Assembly: GCA_002441345.1 (NCBI GenBank)
Contig: DJVU01000068.1
Location: 2,699-22,444 of the forward strand
DNA from: Bacteroidales bacterium UBA6248
GTDB lineage: Bacteria; Bacteroidota; Bacteroidia; Bacteroidales; Lentimicrobiaceae
Length of the DNA: 19,746 nucleotides
Direction: 5' to 3'
In this document: positions 1 to 7,894 of the stretch, in pieces
Layout: every line of letters starts with the position of its first letter
Position numbering within the stretch: the stretch's first letter is position 1
Position numbers and translations under genes: made by a program
The notes under the pieces: model-generated
What the model was told of the DNA's origin: nothing
Database searches by the model: none
Seen by the model: only the letters and a program-made list of their open reading frames with translations

Positions 1-747
1 GGTTGCATCGGTTGTGCCGTCACCATTAAAATCCCAGGCATAATTATATGGACCAACCCCTCCAAGCGGAGTGCCGGTAAAATTTACTGTGATGCTGTTT
101 TCGGTATAATCACCACAAGTATAGGTAATTAAAGGAATAACAATGGAATAGGAGTTTGTTAAATCCTTACTGCATTTGGTATTGTTGTAATCTTTGCATG
201 TTGTGGCATTGCTGCAGTCATCAGTTGGTGTTGTTGTCCAGCCCAGCCATACGGTTTCGATTGTGTACGAATAATCGCAGTCAATAATAAATGGCTCTGT
301 ATCTAACTTAAGCTGGGTGATTCCCGGAGGTATTGTTCCCAGACATTCGCTTCTTGATTCCTGATAAACACCATCCATATATACCTCGAAGTAAGCCCTT
401 ACTGCATACCTGCCAGTTCCTGTATTGTTATACATTTCTGCATACAGATATGCGGTTGTATATGCCGGGCATTGCGGATTAATGGGATCACCATTAATGT
501 CTGCAATGTAAATCCTGTTTACTGTTACATCGCCTGCATTGCACACATTTCCCAATGTGCAATCAGGTCCAAAATAACATTCAGGAGTCCATGAATCGCC
601 AGACGCATTATTTGTTGGAGGGATGCACCCATCATTCGACTGCCCAACCGCAACCTGGTTCGACAAAATAATCAGCAATGCTGATACGGCCAGCAACCTA
701 AGCTTTGAGGTTATTGCGGCACAATTAATAAGTAACAGGTTTTTCAT
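1..747 (-). CDS. Secreted Cys-rich PKD-domain surface protein, N-terminal part (cut by window edge)
   Basis: The frame opens at an ATG (745-747, minus strand) and stays open for 249 codons to the window edge, so only the N-terminus is visible. Residues 1-36 look like a signal peptide: a basic segment (SKLRLL), a hydrophobic core (LAVSALLIILS) and a c-region ending AVGQ. The mature part is rich in cysteine (C41, 57, 63, 69, 93, 135, 157, 178, 184, 192, 211), which suggests disulfides in an extracellular domain. From about residue 218 a PKD-like repeat starts (PYNYAWDFNGDGTTD), as in large gliding or adhesin-type surface proteins of Bacteroidota. The Cys-rich block looks like an N-terminal module I associate with such proteins, but I cannot name a family. 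A long multidomain T9SS cargo protein is likely; that is inference, because the C-terminus is missing. A possible small secreted ORF ends 12 bases upstream on the same strand. Confidence 0.85.
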   Translation of the reverse strand, partial: MKNLLLINCAAITSKLRLLAVSALLIILSNQVAVGQSNDGCIPPTNNASGDSWTPECYFGPDCTLGNVCNAGDVTVNRIYIADINGDPINPQCPAYTTAYLYAEMYNNTGTGRYAVRAYFEVYMDGVYQESRSECLGTIPPGITQLKLDTEPFIIDCDYSYTIETVWLGWTTTPTDDCSNATTCKDYNNTKCSKDLTNSYSIVIPLITYTCGDYTENSITVNFTGTPLGGVGPYNYAWDFNGDGTTDAT

Positions 748-759
748 AACAACCTTTTT

Positions 760-1287
760 TTAAGAAATATCTTTTTTGATTGACAAAATATTCGGAGATA
801 ATGCATTCGGGAGCAGAGGCGCGAAGGGGAGGAGGGGCAGTTTGCAGAAAGCATAACAATGGATGCCTCCGCAGAATGAGCCTTCGTTCCGATAAAAACG
901 TGTCCGGGTATCAAAAGCAAAGGTGTTTTCGCCAGAATCAGCCTTGTTGTTCCCTGAAACGGAAGCTGTAAAAACCGGATCGTCATTAATCGGAAAATCA
1001 GAACCGGATGGATTCAAACGGTAAGAAAGCAGAAGTGGGTTGTCGATATCCGTTTCCCCTGGTCCCGGTATAACGATATACGGCTGGGGTAAGGAATTAT
1101 TTAATTTAAGATTGGATTCTGACCATTTCTCCGGTGAGCCGGAATCGGTCGGCTGACCTTGAGTCGAAGAAATATCAATGATTGCAAGGCAAACAATAAC
1201 CGCAATAAATTTTGATACAATTCCGATCTTCAGGGAAGAATGGACAACTGTTAAAAATGTGTCATTCCTTTTGCAGCAGATTTTCAT
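760..1287 (-). CDS. Possible small secreted hypothetical protein
   Basis: This is a 175-residue open frame on the minus strand, starting at ATG 1287. I do not recognise it. The N-terminus contains a hydrophobic run (residues about 27-39, FIAVIVCLAIIDI) followed by STQGQ, compatible with a signal peptide after an unusually long n-region. The middle (about 50-130) has the polar, Asp/Asn/Pro-rich look of an exported protein. The last 40 residues are Cys- and Pro-rich and look less protein-like, so the gene may be decayed or frameshifted near its end. It stops 12 bases before the start of the 747 gene, so co-transcription is possible. No clear promoter or ribosome-binding site was seen. It may also be a chance frame in a gene-poor region. 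Confidence 0.4.
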   Translation of the reverse strand: MKICCKRNDTFLTVVHSSLKIGIVSKFIAVIVCLAIIDISSTQGQPTDSGSPEKWSESNLKLNNSLPQPYIVIPGPGETDIDNPLLLSYRLNPSGSDFPINDDPVFTASVSGNNKADSGENTFAFDTRTRFYRNEGSFCGGIHCYAFCKLPLLPFAPLLPNALSPNILSIKKDIS

Positions 1288-1690
1288 TCATAATGTATTC
1301 CGATTACTTAATATTTCTAAAGATTGGTCAGATAACCTATTTTGAGCATTCAAAGACATCCGGCAATTCAATTTTTCGCTGCCAGATACGAAAGTTTTTT
1401 GGGGTTTTAGTGCCAGTGTAAAGTGTAAATCAGGCGGATAGTTATATAAAGGACTTAAAAGGTGTACGCCCGAAAGCAATGCTTTATTAACCTGGAAATA
1501 CAATGAAACCTGCCACCACAAGCGGATTGCAGCGCAAAGTCCCACGGAATCAAAATCCTCTGACATCGGATTGTTGAGCTTCAAGGGTAAAAACTCCAGG
1601 CCAGTCGGCAAAACTGGTGCTTTCACGTTTTAATTAAAAATGTTTTCTACGGATTTCTGCCCGTAGAATGCAGGTGGGGTTTGGTTTGAA
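1288..1690. other. Gene-poor segment with a weak 112-aa frame and hairpin; possible dispersed repeat or decayed sequence
   Basis: A minus-strand frame of 112 codons covers 1288-1626, but it has no recognisable domain, signal peptide or initiation signal, and its composition (LLSPLYNYPPDLHF, LALKPQKTFVS) does not resemble a folded family I know. It is followed by an 8-bp hairpin at 1645-1668. The stretch could be a dispersed intergenic repeat or the remains of a gene. I found no internal direct repeat or target-site duplication that would prove mobility. Confidence 0.3.
1645..1668. repeat. Perfect 8-bp inverted repeat (hairpin)
   Basis: TTCTACGG (1645-1652) and CCGTAGAA (1661-1668) are perfect reverse complements around an 8-base loop. 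A second small GC-rich stem follows at about 1699-1713 (CCGGT/ACCGG, loop CCGGA). There is no T-run after the first stem on the plus strand. On the minus strand the stem is followed by an A/T-mixed tract containing short T-runs, so a minus-strand terminator is possible but unproven. Confidence 0.5.
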
Positions 1691-2180
1691 TCCCCGGTCC
1701 GGAACCGGCTCAGGGCATGCTGATTAGAATTCAGATTGGGCAGGCGGTAAGGAGTAAATAGTAAAGCTAAAGAAAAACGGCAAAGTGAAATTCAAGGTTT
1801 TTTTGTTGATAAATCCATATAATATCGGATCAGGCATTAAAGTATTCGAATGACCTAAATTTTGGTATCTAAAGTTACAATATGAGATTAGGCAGGAAAA
1901 GGGTAAATTAATGTATTTTAAATACGTTTATTTACGCACCCGGATAATCACCAAGGAGTTATCCGACTTGCATAACTTCGGCCCTCACCAGAATCATTCT
2001 TTGTAAGTTACAGGTAGATAATGGTTTGCGATTTTATTGCCGTCATGCTTGCCGGAGCAGGCAAGGGAATGGGATGCATTTACATGTGCTTAAACGAAAA
2101 AGGGCATTTCTCTCTTCAGACCGGGAGGTGAATACAAACCGGAAGGATGTCAGGGCAACGTTTCACCTCAGTGCGGGGAT
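1691..2180. other. Intergenic stretch without a convincing gene, with scattered inverted repeats
   Basis: No frame here looks like a gene; the 73-codon plus frame at 2026-2247 has no features and overlaps the sod promoter region. Short inverted repeats are visible: GTATTT/AAATAC at 1913-1925 (one-base centre) and CTTGCC/GGCAAG at 2048-2065 (loop GGAGCA). A third, GGATAA/TTATCC with an 11-base loop, lies around 1942-1964. They could belong to a structured RNA, but no known riboswitch or ncRNA core was recognised. Confidence 0.35.
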
Positions 2181-2239
2181 TTTATACCGTTCATTCAGTA
2201 GTATAAACATACACAATCCGATTAATTTTCCTATTTTTG
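2181..2239 (+). promoter_or_regulatory. Candidate sod promoter with upstream dyad
   Basis: TATTTTTG at 2232-2239 matches the Bacteroidota -7 consensus TAnnTTTG and lies 47 bases before the sod ATG. No good -33 TTTG is present at the usual distance. Just upstream, TTTATAC (2181-2187) and GTATAAA (2201-2207) form a perfect 7-bp dyad with a 13-base spacer, about two helical turns from half-site to half-site. That fits a dimeric regulator binding immediately upstream of, or at, the -33 position. The promoter match is seen directly; the operator role is inference. Confidence 0.45.
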
Positions 2240-2286
2240 TTTTATAACTGCCGGCAATCTTTAAACAAACCATAAAAATAAACCGT

Positions 2287-2862
2287 ATGAAATTTGAATT
2301 ACCTCCACTTCCGTATACACCGGAAGCCCTTGAACCGGTTATCAGTGCGCAAACCATTAGTTTTCATTATGGTAAACACCATCAGGCCTACGTCAATAAT
2401 TTGAACAACCTGATCACGGGCACACGATTTGAGAATGCATCCCTCGAAGAGATTGTTATGCAGTCGGAAGGCGCTATCTTCAATAACGGAGCTCAGGTGT
2501 GGAATCACACGTTTTACTGGGAAGGCCTTGGCGGGAAAGGCGGATCACCCGAAGGAAAACTGCTCAAAAAAATCAACGATGCCTTTGGCACTTTCGAAAA
2601 TTTTAAAGAAGTGTTTGCCGATGCCGCTGTAAAGCTGTTTGGTTCAGGCTGGGCATGGCTGGTGGAAGATGCGGAAGGAATCCTGAAAATCGTTCAGACC
2701 TCCAACGCCGGAAATCCGATGCGCGACGGACTGAAACCCCTCTTTACCTGCGATGTGTGGGAACACGCGTATTATCTCGATTACCAGAACCGAAGGCCCG
2801 ATTACGTGAAGTCGTTCTGGGATATCGTAAACTGGGATAAAGTAGGAGAAAGGCTTGGATAA
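2287..2862 (+). CDS. sodB: Superoxide dismutase, Fe-type (possibly cambialistic)
   Basis: The gene encodes a 191-residue cytoplasmic Fe/Mn-family superoxide dismutase, which converts superoxide to hydrogen peroxide and oxygen. All four metal ligands are visible: H27 (FHYGKHH), H74 (NHTFYW), D156 and H160 (DVWEHAYY). Length is normal for the family and there is no signal peptide. The outer-sphere glutamine sits at Q70 (AQVWNH), and TSNAGNP (138-144) replaces the glutamine-bearing segment of Mn enzymes. Both are Fe-type features, but close relatives in Porphyromonas and Bacteroides are known to be cambialistic, so the metal cannot be fixed from sequence alone. The ATG at 2287 follows an A-rich leader without a Shine-Dalgarno, usual in this phylum. 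The gene has its own promoter candidate and is convergent with the copper operon. Confidence 0.97.
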   Translation: MKFELPPLPYTPEALEPVISAQTISFHYGKHHQAYVNNLNNLITGTRFENASLEEIVMQSEGAIFNNGAQVWNHTFYWEGLGGKGGSPEGKLLKKINDAFGTFENFKEVFADAAVKLFGSGWAWLVEDAEGILKIVQTSNAGNPMRDGLKPLFTCDVWEHAYYLDYQNRRPDYVKSFWDIVNWDKVGERLG

Positions 2863-2902
2863 CGGTCCTGTCCTTTCCTCTGACCACTCAGACACTGATT
2901 TT

Positions 2903-2931
2903 AAGGGATTTCCGGTTAACGGGAGTCCCTT
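2903..2931 (+). terminator. Hairpin between sod and the copper operon
   Basis: A continuous 12-bp stem, including two T-G wobbles, has outer arms AAGGGA (2903-2908) and TCCCTT (2926-2931) and loop GTTAA (2915-2919). It is followed on the plus strand by the T-rich TTTATTATT. It lies 40 bases after the sod stop and 29 bases beyond the stop of the convergent copZ-like gene. It probably ends sod transcription; the minus-strand side lacks a T-run. Confidence 0.6.
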
Positions 2932-2959
2932 TATTATTGGCTAAGGATGGTGATTCTTA

Positions 2960-3169
2960 TTAACTCCAGGCTTTGTATCCCGATTTTTCGAGCGCTGCTC
3001 TGATTTCCGACTCAACCGCTTCTCCATTTACTTCTGCACGTAGTGTGCGGTCGGGACTGCTCAGGTCCACTTCCCAGGATTTGAGGCCTTCAATGGCATC
3101 CAGCGCCGGTTTCACCGCTGCTATACATCCGTTGCACTTTAAATTTGTCTTGACCAGGATGGTTTTCAT
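2960..3169 (-). CDS. Small HMA-domain copper chaperone (CopZ-like)
   Basis: This 69-residue protein is a single heavy-metal-associated domain with a ferredoxin-like fold. The metal site is C12-x-x-C15 in the segment KCNGC. The hydrophobic pattern (ILVKTNL at the start, WEVDL in the middle, a C-terminal helix EIRAALEKSGYKA) fits the fold. The residue before the first Cys is Lys in place of the Met-x of many copper chaperones, so metal preference is not certain. The gene lies 52 bases downstream of the CopA-type ATPase on the same strand, which supports a role in delivering Cu(I) to the pump. It ends facing sod. Confidence 0.9.
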   Translation of the reverse strand: MKTILVKTNLKCNGCIAAVKPALDAIEGLKSWEVDLSSPDRTLRAEVNGEAVESEIRAALEKSGYKAWS

Positions 3170-3221
3170 GATAAATCGTTTTTCTTTTTTAACAAAATAA
3201 CCCGGCTGCAGTTCATTGCAT

Positions 3222-5447
3222 TCAGGATAATTTCACCGAACGGAGTCTCAGGCTGTTCAGAACTACCGAAACCGAGCTGAAGGCCATGGCTGCACTCGCA
3301 ATCATTGGGTTGAGCAGAAGTCCCGTAAAGGGAAACAGCACTCCAGCCGCTACGGGTATGGCCAAAACGTTGTATCCGAATGCCCACCAGAGGTTTTGTC
3401 TGATAATTTTTCCGCTTTTGGCTGAGAGAATGATGGCTTCTGCTACCTGCATAAGCCGGTGGCCGGTGAGGGTAATGGAGGCCGCTTCCCTGCTGGCATC
3501 GGTTCCTCCGCCCATGGCAATGCCGGCATCAGCCCGGGCAAGCGCAATGGTGTCGTTGATGCCATCCCCTGCAACTGCGACAAGATGACCCTGCGCTTTC
3601 AAACGGCTTACATATTCTGCTTTGTCTTCGGGTGAAGCACCGGCAACGAAGTGTTTAATTCCCGCAGCAGCCGCAACTTTTGCAGCGCTTGCTTCGTGAT
3701 CGCCGGTAAGCATGTGCATGCGGATTCCTCTGTCGTGCAAGGTTTTTACTGCCTGTACAGCATCGTCCCTTAGTGGGTCGGCCAGAACAGCTATTGCTTT
3801 GACTTTTTCTTCTCCTGCCAGAACTACCAGCGAATTGCCGTCGGCTTCCGCCTGGTTTATGACAGATTGTTCCTCCGGTCCCGCTACGATGCCCTTTTCC
3901 CGGATAAGTGCAGGACTGCCCGCTATCCATCCGGTGTCTCCGCAGCGTGCGGTAATTCCCTTGCCGGGGATGTTGTTAAAATTGGTTACTTCAAGAGGTT
4001 TCTCTCCTTTAACGCTCACCGCTTTAGACACAGCGGCAGAGAGCGGATGATCCGAGTATCCGGCTATGGAAGCAAAGAGGTGACGGATGCGATCCGGGTT
4101 TTCTTCTGCTGCAAAATGTACATTTGATAGTTCCGGACGTCCTTTGGTCAGGGTTCCGGTTTTATCGATCACGAGGGTGTCTATTTTTCCGGCTGTTTCT
4201 ATAGCTGCGGCTTCCCGGAATAAAATCCCGGCCGAGGCTCCGCGCCCGATGGCAGCTATGAGCGCCGTTGGTGTGGCAAGTCCGAGTGCACAGGGACAGG
4301 CAATTATCAGAACGCTGATGGAAGTAACGATGGCATGCGAGAGCGAATGTCCCGGAATAATCCATGCCCAGGCAGCAAACGTAAGTATGCTCAGCAGGAT
4401 TACAACCGGCACAAAAATCGCCGAAATGCGGTCGACCAGTTGCTGTACCGGTGGTTTGGAATTCTGTGCTTCATTCACCATTCGGATAATTCCGGCAAGA
4501 GCAGTGTCTTTGCCCGATTTCAGCGTACGGATTTCGAGAGCGCCGTTGGTGCTCAGGGTACCGGCCAGTACCGGGTCGCCTTCGCCTCTGAATACCGGCA
4601 CCGGCTCACCGCTCATCATGCTCTCTTCAATCCAGGAGCTGCCGGAAGTTATAATTCCGTCGACCGGAACAACACTCCCGGGCCGGACCAGAACCGTATC
4701 GCCGGGCATCAGCATGGCTACGGCAACCTCCTGACGGCTGCCGCCAGATATGCGCAGGGCAGTAGCCGGACTCAGGTTCATCAGGCTGCGGATGGCAGCG
4801 GATGCCTTGCCGCGGCTTCGCTCCTCCAGATAACGGCCCAGCAAAATCAGGGTAATTATTACTACTGCCGATTCGTAATATACATAACCGGTAATTCCGC
4901 TACCCGCCATCCATTCCGGAAACAGGGTGTTAAGCACACTCAGCACAAAGGCTGCCCCGGTTCCCAGAGCTACCAGCGTATCCATATTGGTTTTCAGGTG
5001 TTTTGCCAGTCTGAATGCACTAACGTAGAATCCTGCCCCCGAATAAAATAGTACAGGCAAACTAAGTCCCAGCAGCAGCCATTGCATGGCCGGACCCGGA
5101 TGATGCCATATCATGGATAGGATGAAAACAGGAGCAGAGAAAACGGCCGCCGTAATAAGCCGGTGTTTCAGTACCCGCCTGCGGGCGTCTTCCAGCCCTG
5201 CAAACGAATCTTCACTCCCCGCTTCCTCAGCCACGAGGTCGTATCCAATCTGTTTTAGTACCGTTTGCATGTCGTGCAAACTTATCTGCATAGGGTTGAA
5301 CCTGACCCTGACATTCGATGTGGCATAATTTACTTCTGCCTGAAGAATGCCGTCCTGCGATTTCAACATGCTCTCAACGCTTGAGGCACAGGCAGCGCAG
5401 CTCATTCCGCTTACCGGCAAAGTCAGTTCTGTGCTATAGTCGCTCAT
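3222..5447 (-). CDS. copA: Copper-exporting P1B-type ATPase (CopA)
   Basis: The product is a 741-residue inner-membrane pump that exports Cu(I) using ATP. In order: an N-terminal HMA domain with C17-x-x-C20 (GMSCAAC); hydrophobic segments from about 98 to 205; the actuator domain with SGE at 279-281; the metal-translocating CPC at 384-386; the phosphorylated D428 in DKTGTLT; HP at 467-468; TGD at 581-583; and GDGIND at 627-632. The last two membrane segments carry Y692-N693 and M721 with S724-S725. The CPC, YN and MxxSS residues together are the signature of the Cu(I) subgroup P1B-1 and argue against Zn/Cd pumps. Length is typical for a one-HMA CopA. The ATG at 5447 starts directly before the HMA domain. 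The gene is divergent from the secreted protein at 5751 and probably heads an operon with the HMA protein at 2960-3169. Confidence 0.97.
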   Translation of the reverse strand: MSDYSTELTLPVSGMSCAACASSVESMLKSQDGILQAEVNYATSNVRVRFNPMQISLHDMQTVLKQIGYDLVAEEAGSEDSFAGLEDARRRVLKHRLITAAVFSAPVFILSMIWHHPGPAMQWLLLGLSLPVLFYSGAGFYVSAFRLAKHLKTNMDTLVALGTGAAFVLSVLNTLFPEWMAGSGITGYVYYESAVVIITLILLGRYLEERSRGKASAAIRSLMNLSPATALRISGGSRQEVAVAMLMPGDTVLVRPGSVVPVDGIITSGSSWIEESMMSGEPVPVFRGEGDPVLAGTLSTNGALEIRTLKSGKDTALAGIIRMVNEAQNSKPPVQQLVDRISAIFVPVVILLSILTFAAWAWIIPGHSLSHAIVTSISVLIIACPCALGLATPTALIAAIGRGASAGILFREAAAIETAGKIDTLVIDKTGTLTKGRPELSNVHFAAEENPDRIRHLFASIAGYSDHPLSAAVSKAVSVKGEKPLEVTNFNNIPGKGITARCGDTGWIAGSPALIREKGIVAGPEEQSVINQAEADGNSLVVLAGEEKVKAIAVLADPLRDDAVQAVKTLHDRGIRMHMLTGDHEASAAKVAAAAGIKHFVAGASPEDKAEYVSRLKAQGHLVAVAGDGINDTIALARADAGIAMGGGTDASREAASITLTGHRLMQVAEAIILSAKSGKIIRQNLWWAFGYNVLAIPVAAGVLFPFTGLLLNPMIASAAMAFSSVSVVLNSLRLRSVKLS

Positions 5448-5750
5448 AGAGATTCATTGGTTTACCCGATTAAACAGATTCAGCAGCCGAAATGTTGAGT
5501 CAACCCAACGGCATTGTACGACCCTGAATTGTGTTTATCCTGAAACGGAACGGATAAAATCCATCTGCATTAAGCCGGGAGTTATTGTCATAGGTTCATT
5601 TGTGTTGATAAAAAATATTAAAAACTTCTGCCAGGAGTTTAATATTGTTCAAAAAAACCGCATATCTTTGACTTTATTATTCTAATCTGCACCCATTATC
5701 CAACATGGATAGAATCGGGTGCCTAAACCAACCAAACACTAAAAGCCGGA
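5448..5750. promoter_or_regulatory. Divergent intergenic region (copA / secreted protein) with promoter and 5'-leader hairpin
   Basis: On the plus strand, TATCTTTG at 5663-5670 is an exact match to TAnnTTTG. TTTA at 5638-5641 lies 21 bases upstream as a near -33 box, predicting a transcript start around 5677. The leader then contains a hairpin: GCACCC (5689-5694) pairs with GGGTGC (5717-5722), and TATCC (5697-5701) pairs with GGATA (5707-5711) around loop AACAT, separated by a small internal loop. On the minus strand no convincing copA promoter or CueR-type dyad was seen. No gene is visible here. Confidence 0.6.
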
Positions 5751-7886
5751 ATGAAATCAAACAAAATGAGAAGTCTGCTGCTGGCAGCAGCATTAATGCT
5801 ACAGGGAACCGGGCTGCTTGCTCAGGTTGTGCTGAATGAAACGTTTTCGGGAGGAGTAATGCCTCCGGCAGGCTGGACCATCGATGCCCAAACTTCAAAC
5901 TGGTCGGTGAGTTCCACCTCCAATGCAGGCGGAAGTGCTCCCGAGGCAAAAATGACATGGTCGCCTGAGTTTAACACCACCACCCGTCTCATATCTCCGG
6001 AAATTGATCTTACGGGTGCAAGCCTCGTACTTGTGCAGTTCCGGCATATGATTGACCATTACAGCGGAAGCTACCAGATTGGGATTGCAACCCGCACTAA
6101 TGGTGGAACATGGACGCAGGCCTGGAACAGAACCATTACATCGGGTGTGAGTGCTGAGCAGGTATCTGTGCCCCTCTCTGACGAAAATACCGGAAATCCC
6201 GGCTTCCAGTTCTGCATCTTCTTCAGCGGAAGCAGCTACAACCTCAACGACTGGTTTATCGATGACATCACCCTTACCATTCCGGCGAATACCGATGCAG
6301 CTGTTACCCATATTGCCACCCCAACGTATTTTGTTGGTCCGCACGACGTCACCGCCACAGTTACCAACTTGGGAATCAATGCTATTAACTCTTTTAAGCT
6401 GAACTGGCAGGTCGACGATAACGATATTCATACGGAGCAACGTAGCGGACAGAATATTCAGCTGGGAGGATCGGTAAGCCTATCCTTTCAGGATCAGGTA
6501 GAACTATCGGCCGGTGCCTACAATCTTAAGGTATGGGTCAGCGATGTGAATGGTGCAACGGGTGCCGACGATGCTCCCGGCAACGATACGCTGGCAAAAG
6601 TGATTCGGATACCGGTTCAGACCGTGCCCCGCAAACCTTTCTTTGAAGAGTTTACAAGCTCCACCTGCGGACCCTGTGCTTCTTTTAACAATTCAGTGCT
6701 GAATCCTTTTATTAATCAGAACGGAGATGAAATTGTCCTCGTCAAATACCAGATGAACTGGCCGGGTTCCGGCGACCCGTATTATACCGCAGAAGGCGGT
6801 TCCAGGAGAACTTACTATGGTGTAAATGCCGTACCTATGCTCTTTGTGGATGGTAAAAATGTGGCGACTTCTTCGGCCGGAGTTAACACTGCATTCAACA
6901 ATTCCATAGATAATATTGCTTTTGTTGATATCGCAGGTCACTATACCATCGACGGTACTACCGTATCAATCGATGCATCCGTTACCAGTTATACCGATAT
7001 CGATAATGCCACCCTTCATGTTGTGATTTTCGAAGGTATTACCACAGAAAACAAACGAACAAACGGTGAAACCGAGTTTCATCACGTTATGATGCGCCTG
7101 TTGCCCGATGGAAACGGTACAGCTGCCAGTCTGGTAACAAATCAGCCCCTGCAGATTAATCACGAAGTGGATATGACCGGAACCAACGTTGAGGAGATGA
7201 GCGACCTGTTTGTGGCCATCTTCCTGCAGGACAATCAGTCGAAGGAAGTTTTTCAGGCTGCTTATGCAGATCTTTCCGGAGCTCTGATAAGTTCACAACC
7301 GGCTAACCAGGCGGTAAACGTCGCCATCGATGCGCCTCTGGTAATTGACTTCAGCCAGCCGGTCCGGCTGACAGGAGGTGAAGAACTTACTCCGGCAAAT
7401 GCTCAAAGCGTTGTAACGCTCGAACTCATGAGTTCACGGAATATTCCGGTAAGCTTCAGCGCAGAGGTGAATCCCGAAAAAACCAGAATTACCATCACTC
7501 CCGACCAGAACCTGGAAGAAACATCGATCTATCGACTTACCGTTGCGCCGCTCGAAAATGAAAACGGAGTGCAAACCTATACCTATACCTCGGAATTTGC
7601 CACCGAAACAGGTACAAATACCGGAAGCATAGCGCCTGCATCGTTCAGGGTCTATCCCAATCCTGCTCAGAGCTTCATTTTTGTTGAAGGTGCCGCGGAA
7701 GCCGGGAATAACTGCGAACTTCTTCTTACAGACCTCAGCGGTAAGATCGTCCGTTACACGGATGCATCCGGAATTACGGCCGGTACAACGGTACTTCCGC
7801 TTCGCGGCCTGATGCAGGGAACATACCTGTTAACACTGAAAGGTGAAAAAGGTACTTTCACCAGCAGGGTTATTGTAATACAATAA
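5751..7886 (+). CDS. T9SS-secreted multidomain protein with Omp28-like thioredoxin fold (copy 1)
   Basis: This is a 711-residue exported protein. Residues 1-25 form a signal peptide (LLLAAALMLQGTGLLAQ). Residues about 26-178 resemble the cleaved-adhesin/MAM-like jelly-roll domain (ETFSGG..PPAGW, ending NDWFIDDITL). About 182-288 looks like a CARDB-type Ig fold. About 292-510 is an Omp28-related thioredoxin-like domain: FEEFTSSTCGPC with C306/C309, then NAVPMLFVDG with a likely cis-Pro at 362. About 512-620 is a bacterial Ig (Big_5-like) domain. Residues 630-711 are a T9SS type A sorting domain (FRVYPNPA, GKIVR, GTYLLTL, SRVIVIQ). It should be exported across the outer membrane and be anchored or released. 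A thiol/disulfide role is suggested by the CGPC motif but unproven. It has its own promoter and terminator and is a paralogue of the next gene. Confidence 0.93.
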   Translation: MKSNKMRSLLLAAALMLQGTGLLAQVVLNETFSGGVMPPAGWTIDAQTSNWSVSSTSNAGGSAPEAKMTWSPEFNTTTRLISPEIDLTGASLVLVQFRHMIDHYSGSYQIGIATRTNGGTWTQAWNRTITSGVSAEQVSVPLSDENTGNPGFQFCIFFSGSSYNLNDWFIDDITLTIPANTDAAVTHIATPTYFVGPHDVTATVTNLGINAINSFKLNWQVDDNDIHTEQRSGQNIQLGGSVSLSFQDQVELSAGAYNLKVWVSDVNGATGADDAPGNDTLAKVIRIPVQTVPRKPFFEEFTSSTCGPCASFNNSVLNPFINQNGDEIVLVKYQMNWPGSGDPYYTAEGGSRRTYYGVNAVPMLFVDGKNVATSSAGVNTAFNNSIDNIAFVDIAGHYTIDGTTVSIDASVTSYTDIDNATLHVVIFEGITTENKRTNGETEFHHVMMRLLPDGNGTAASLVTNQPLQINHEVDMTGTNVEEMSDLFVAIFLQDNQSKEVFQAAYADLSGALISSQPANQAVNVAIDAPLVIDFSQPVRLTGGEELTPANAQSVVTLELMSSRNIPVSFSAEVNPEKTRITITPDQNLEETSIYRLTVAPLENENGVQTYTYTSEFATETGTNTGSIAPASFRVYPNPAQSFIFVEGAAEAGNNCELLLTDLSGKIVRYTDASGITAGTTVLPLRGLMQGTYLLTLKGEKGTFTSRVIVIQ

Positions 7887-7894
7887 TCGATTTT

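Noticed and set aside
1636..1670. Resemblance of the TTCTACGG hairpin to the 3' end of a Cas12a-type CRISPR repeat
   Set aside because: Only one unit is present, with no repeated spacing and no cas gene nearby; the stem and loop sizes also differ.
1674..1700. tRNA T-arm-like string (GGTTTGAATCCCC)
   Set aside because: No matching acceptor stem, anticodon arm or CCA-adjacent structure could be fitted around it.
2026..2247. 73-codon plus frame before sod
   Set aside because: No domain, no initiation signal, and it runs through the candidate sod promoter.
4087..5051. Long plus-strand frames opposite copA
   Set aside because: copA motifs span the whole region on the minus strand; these frames lack domains and overlap each other.
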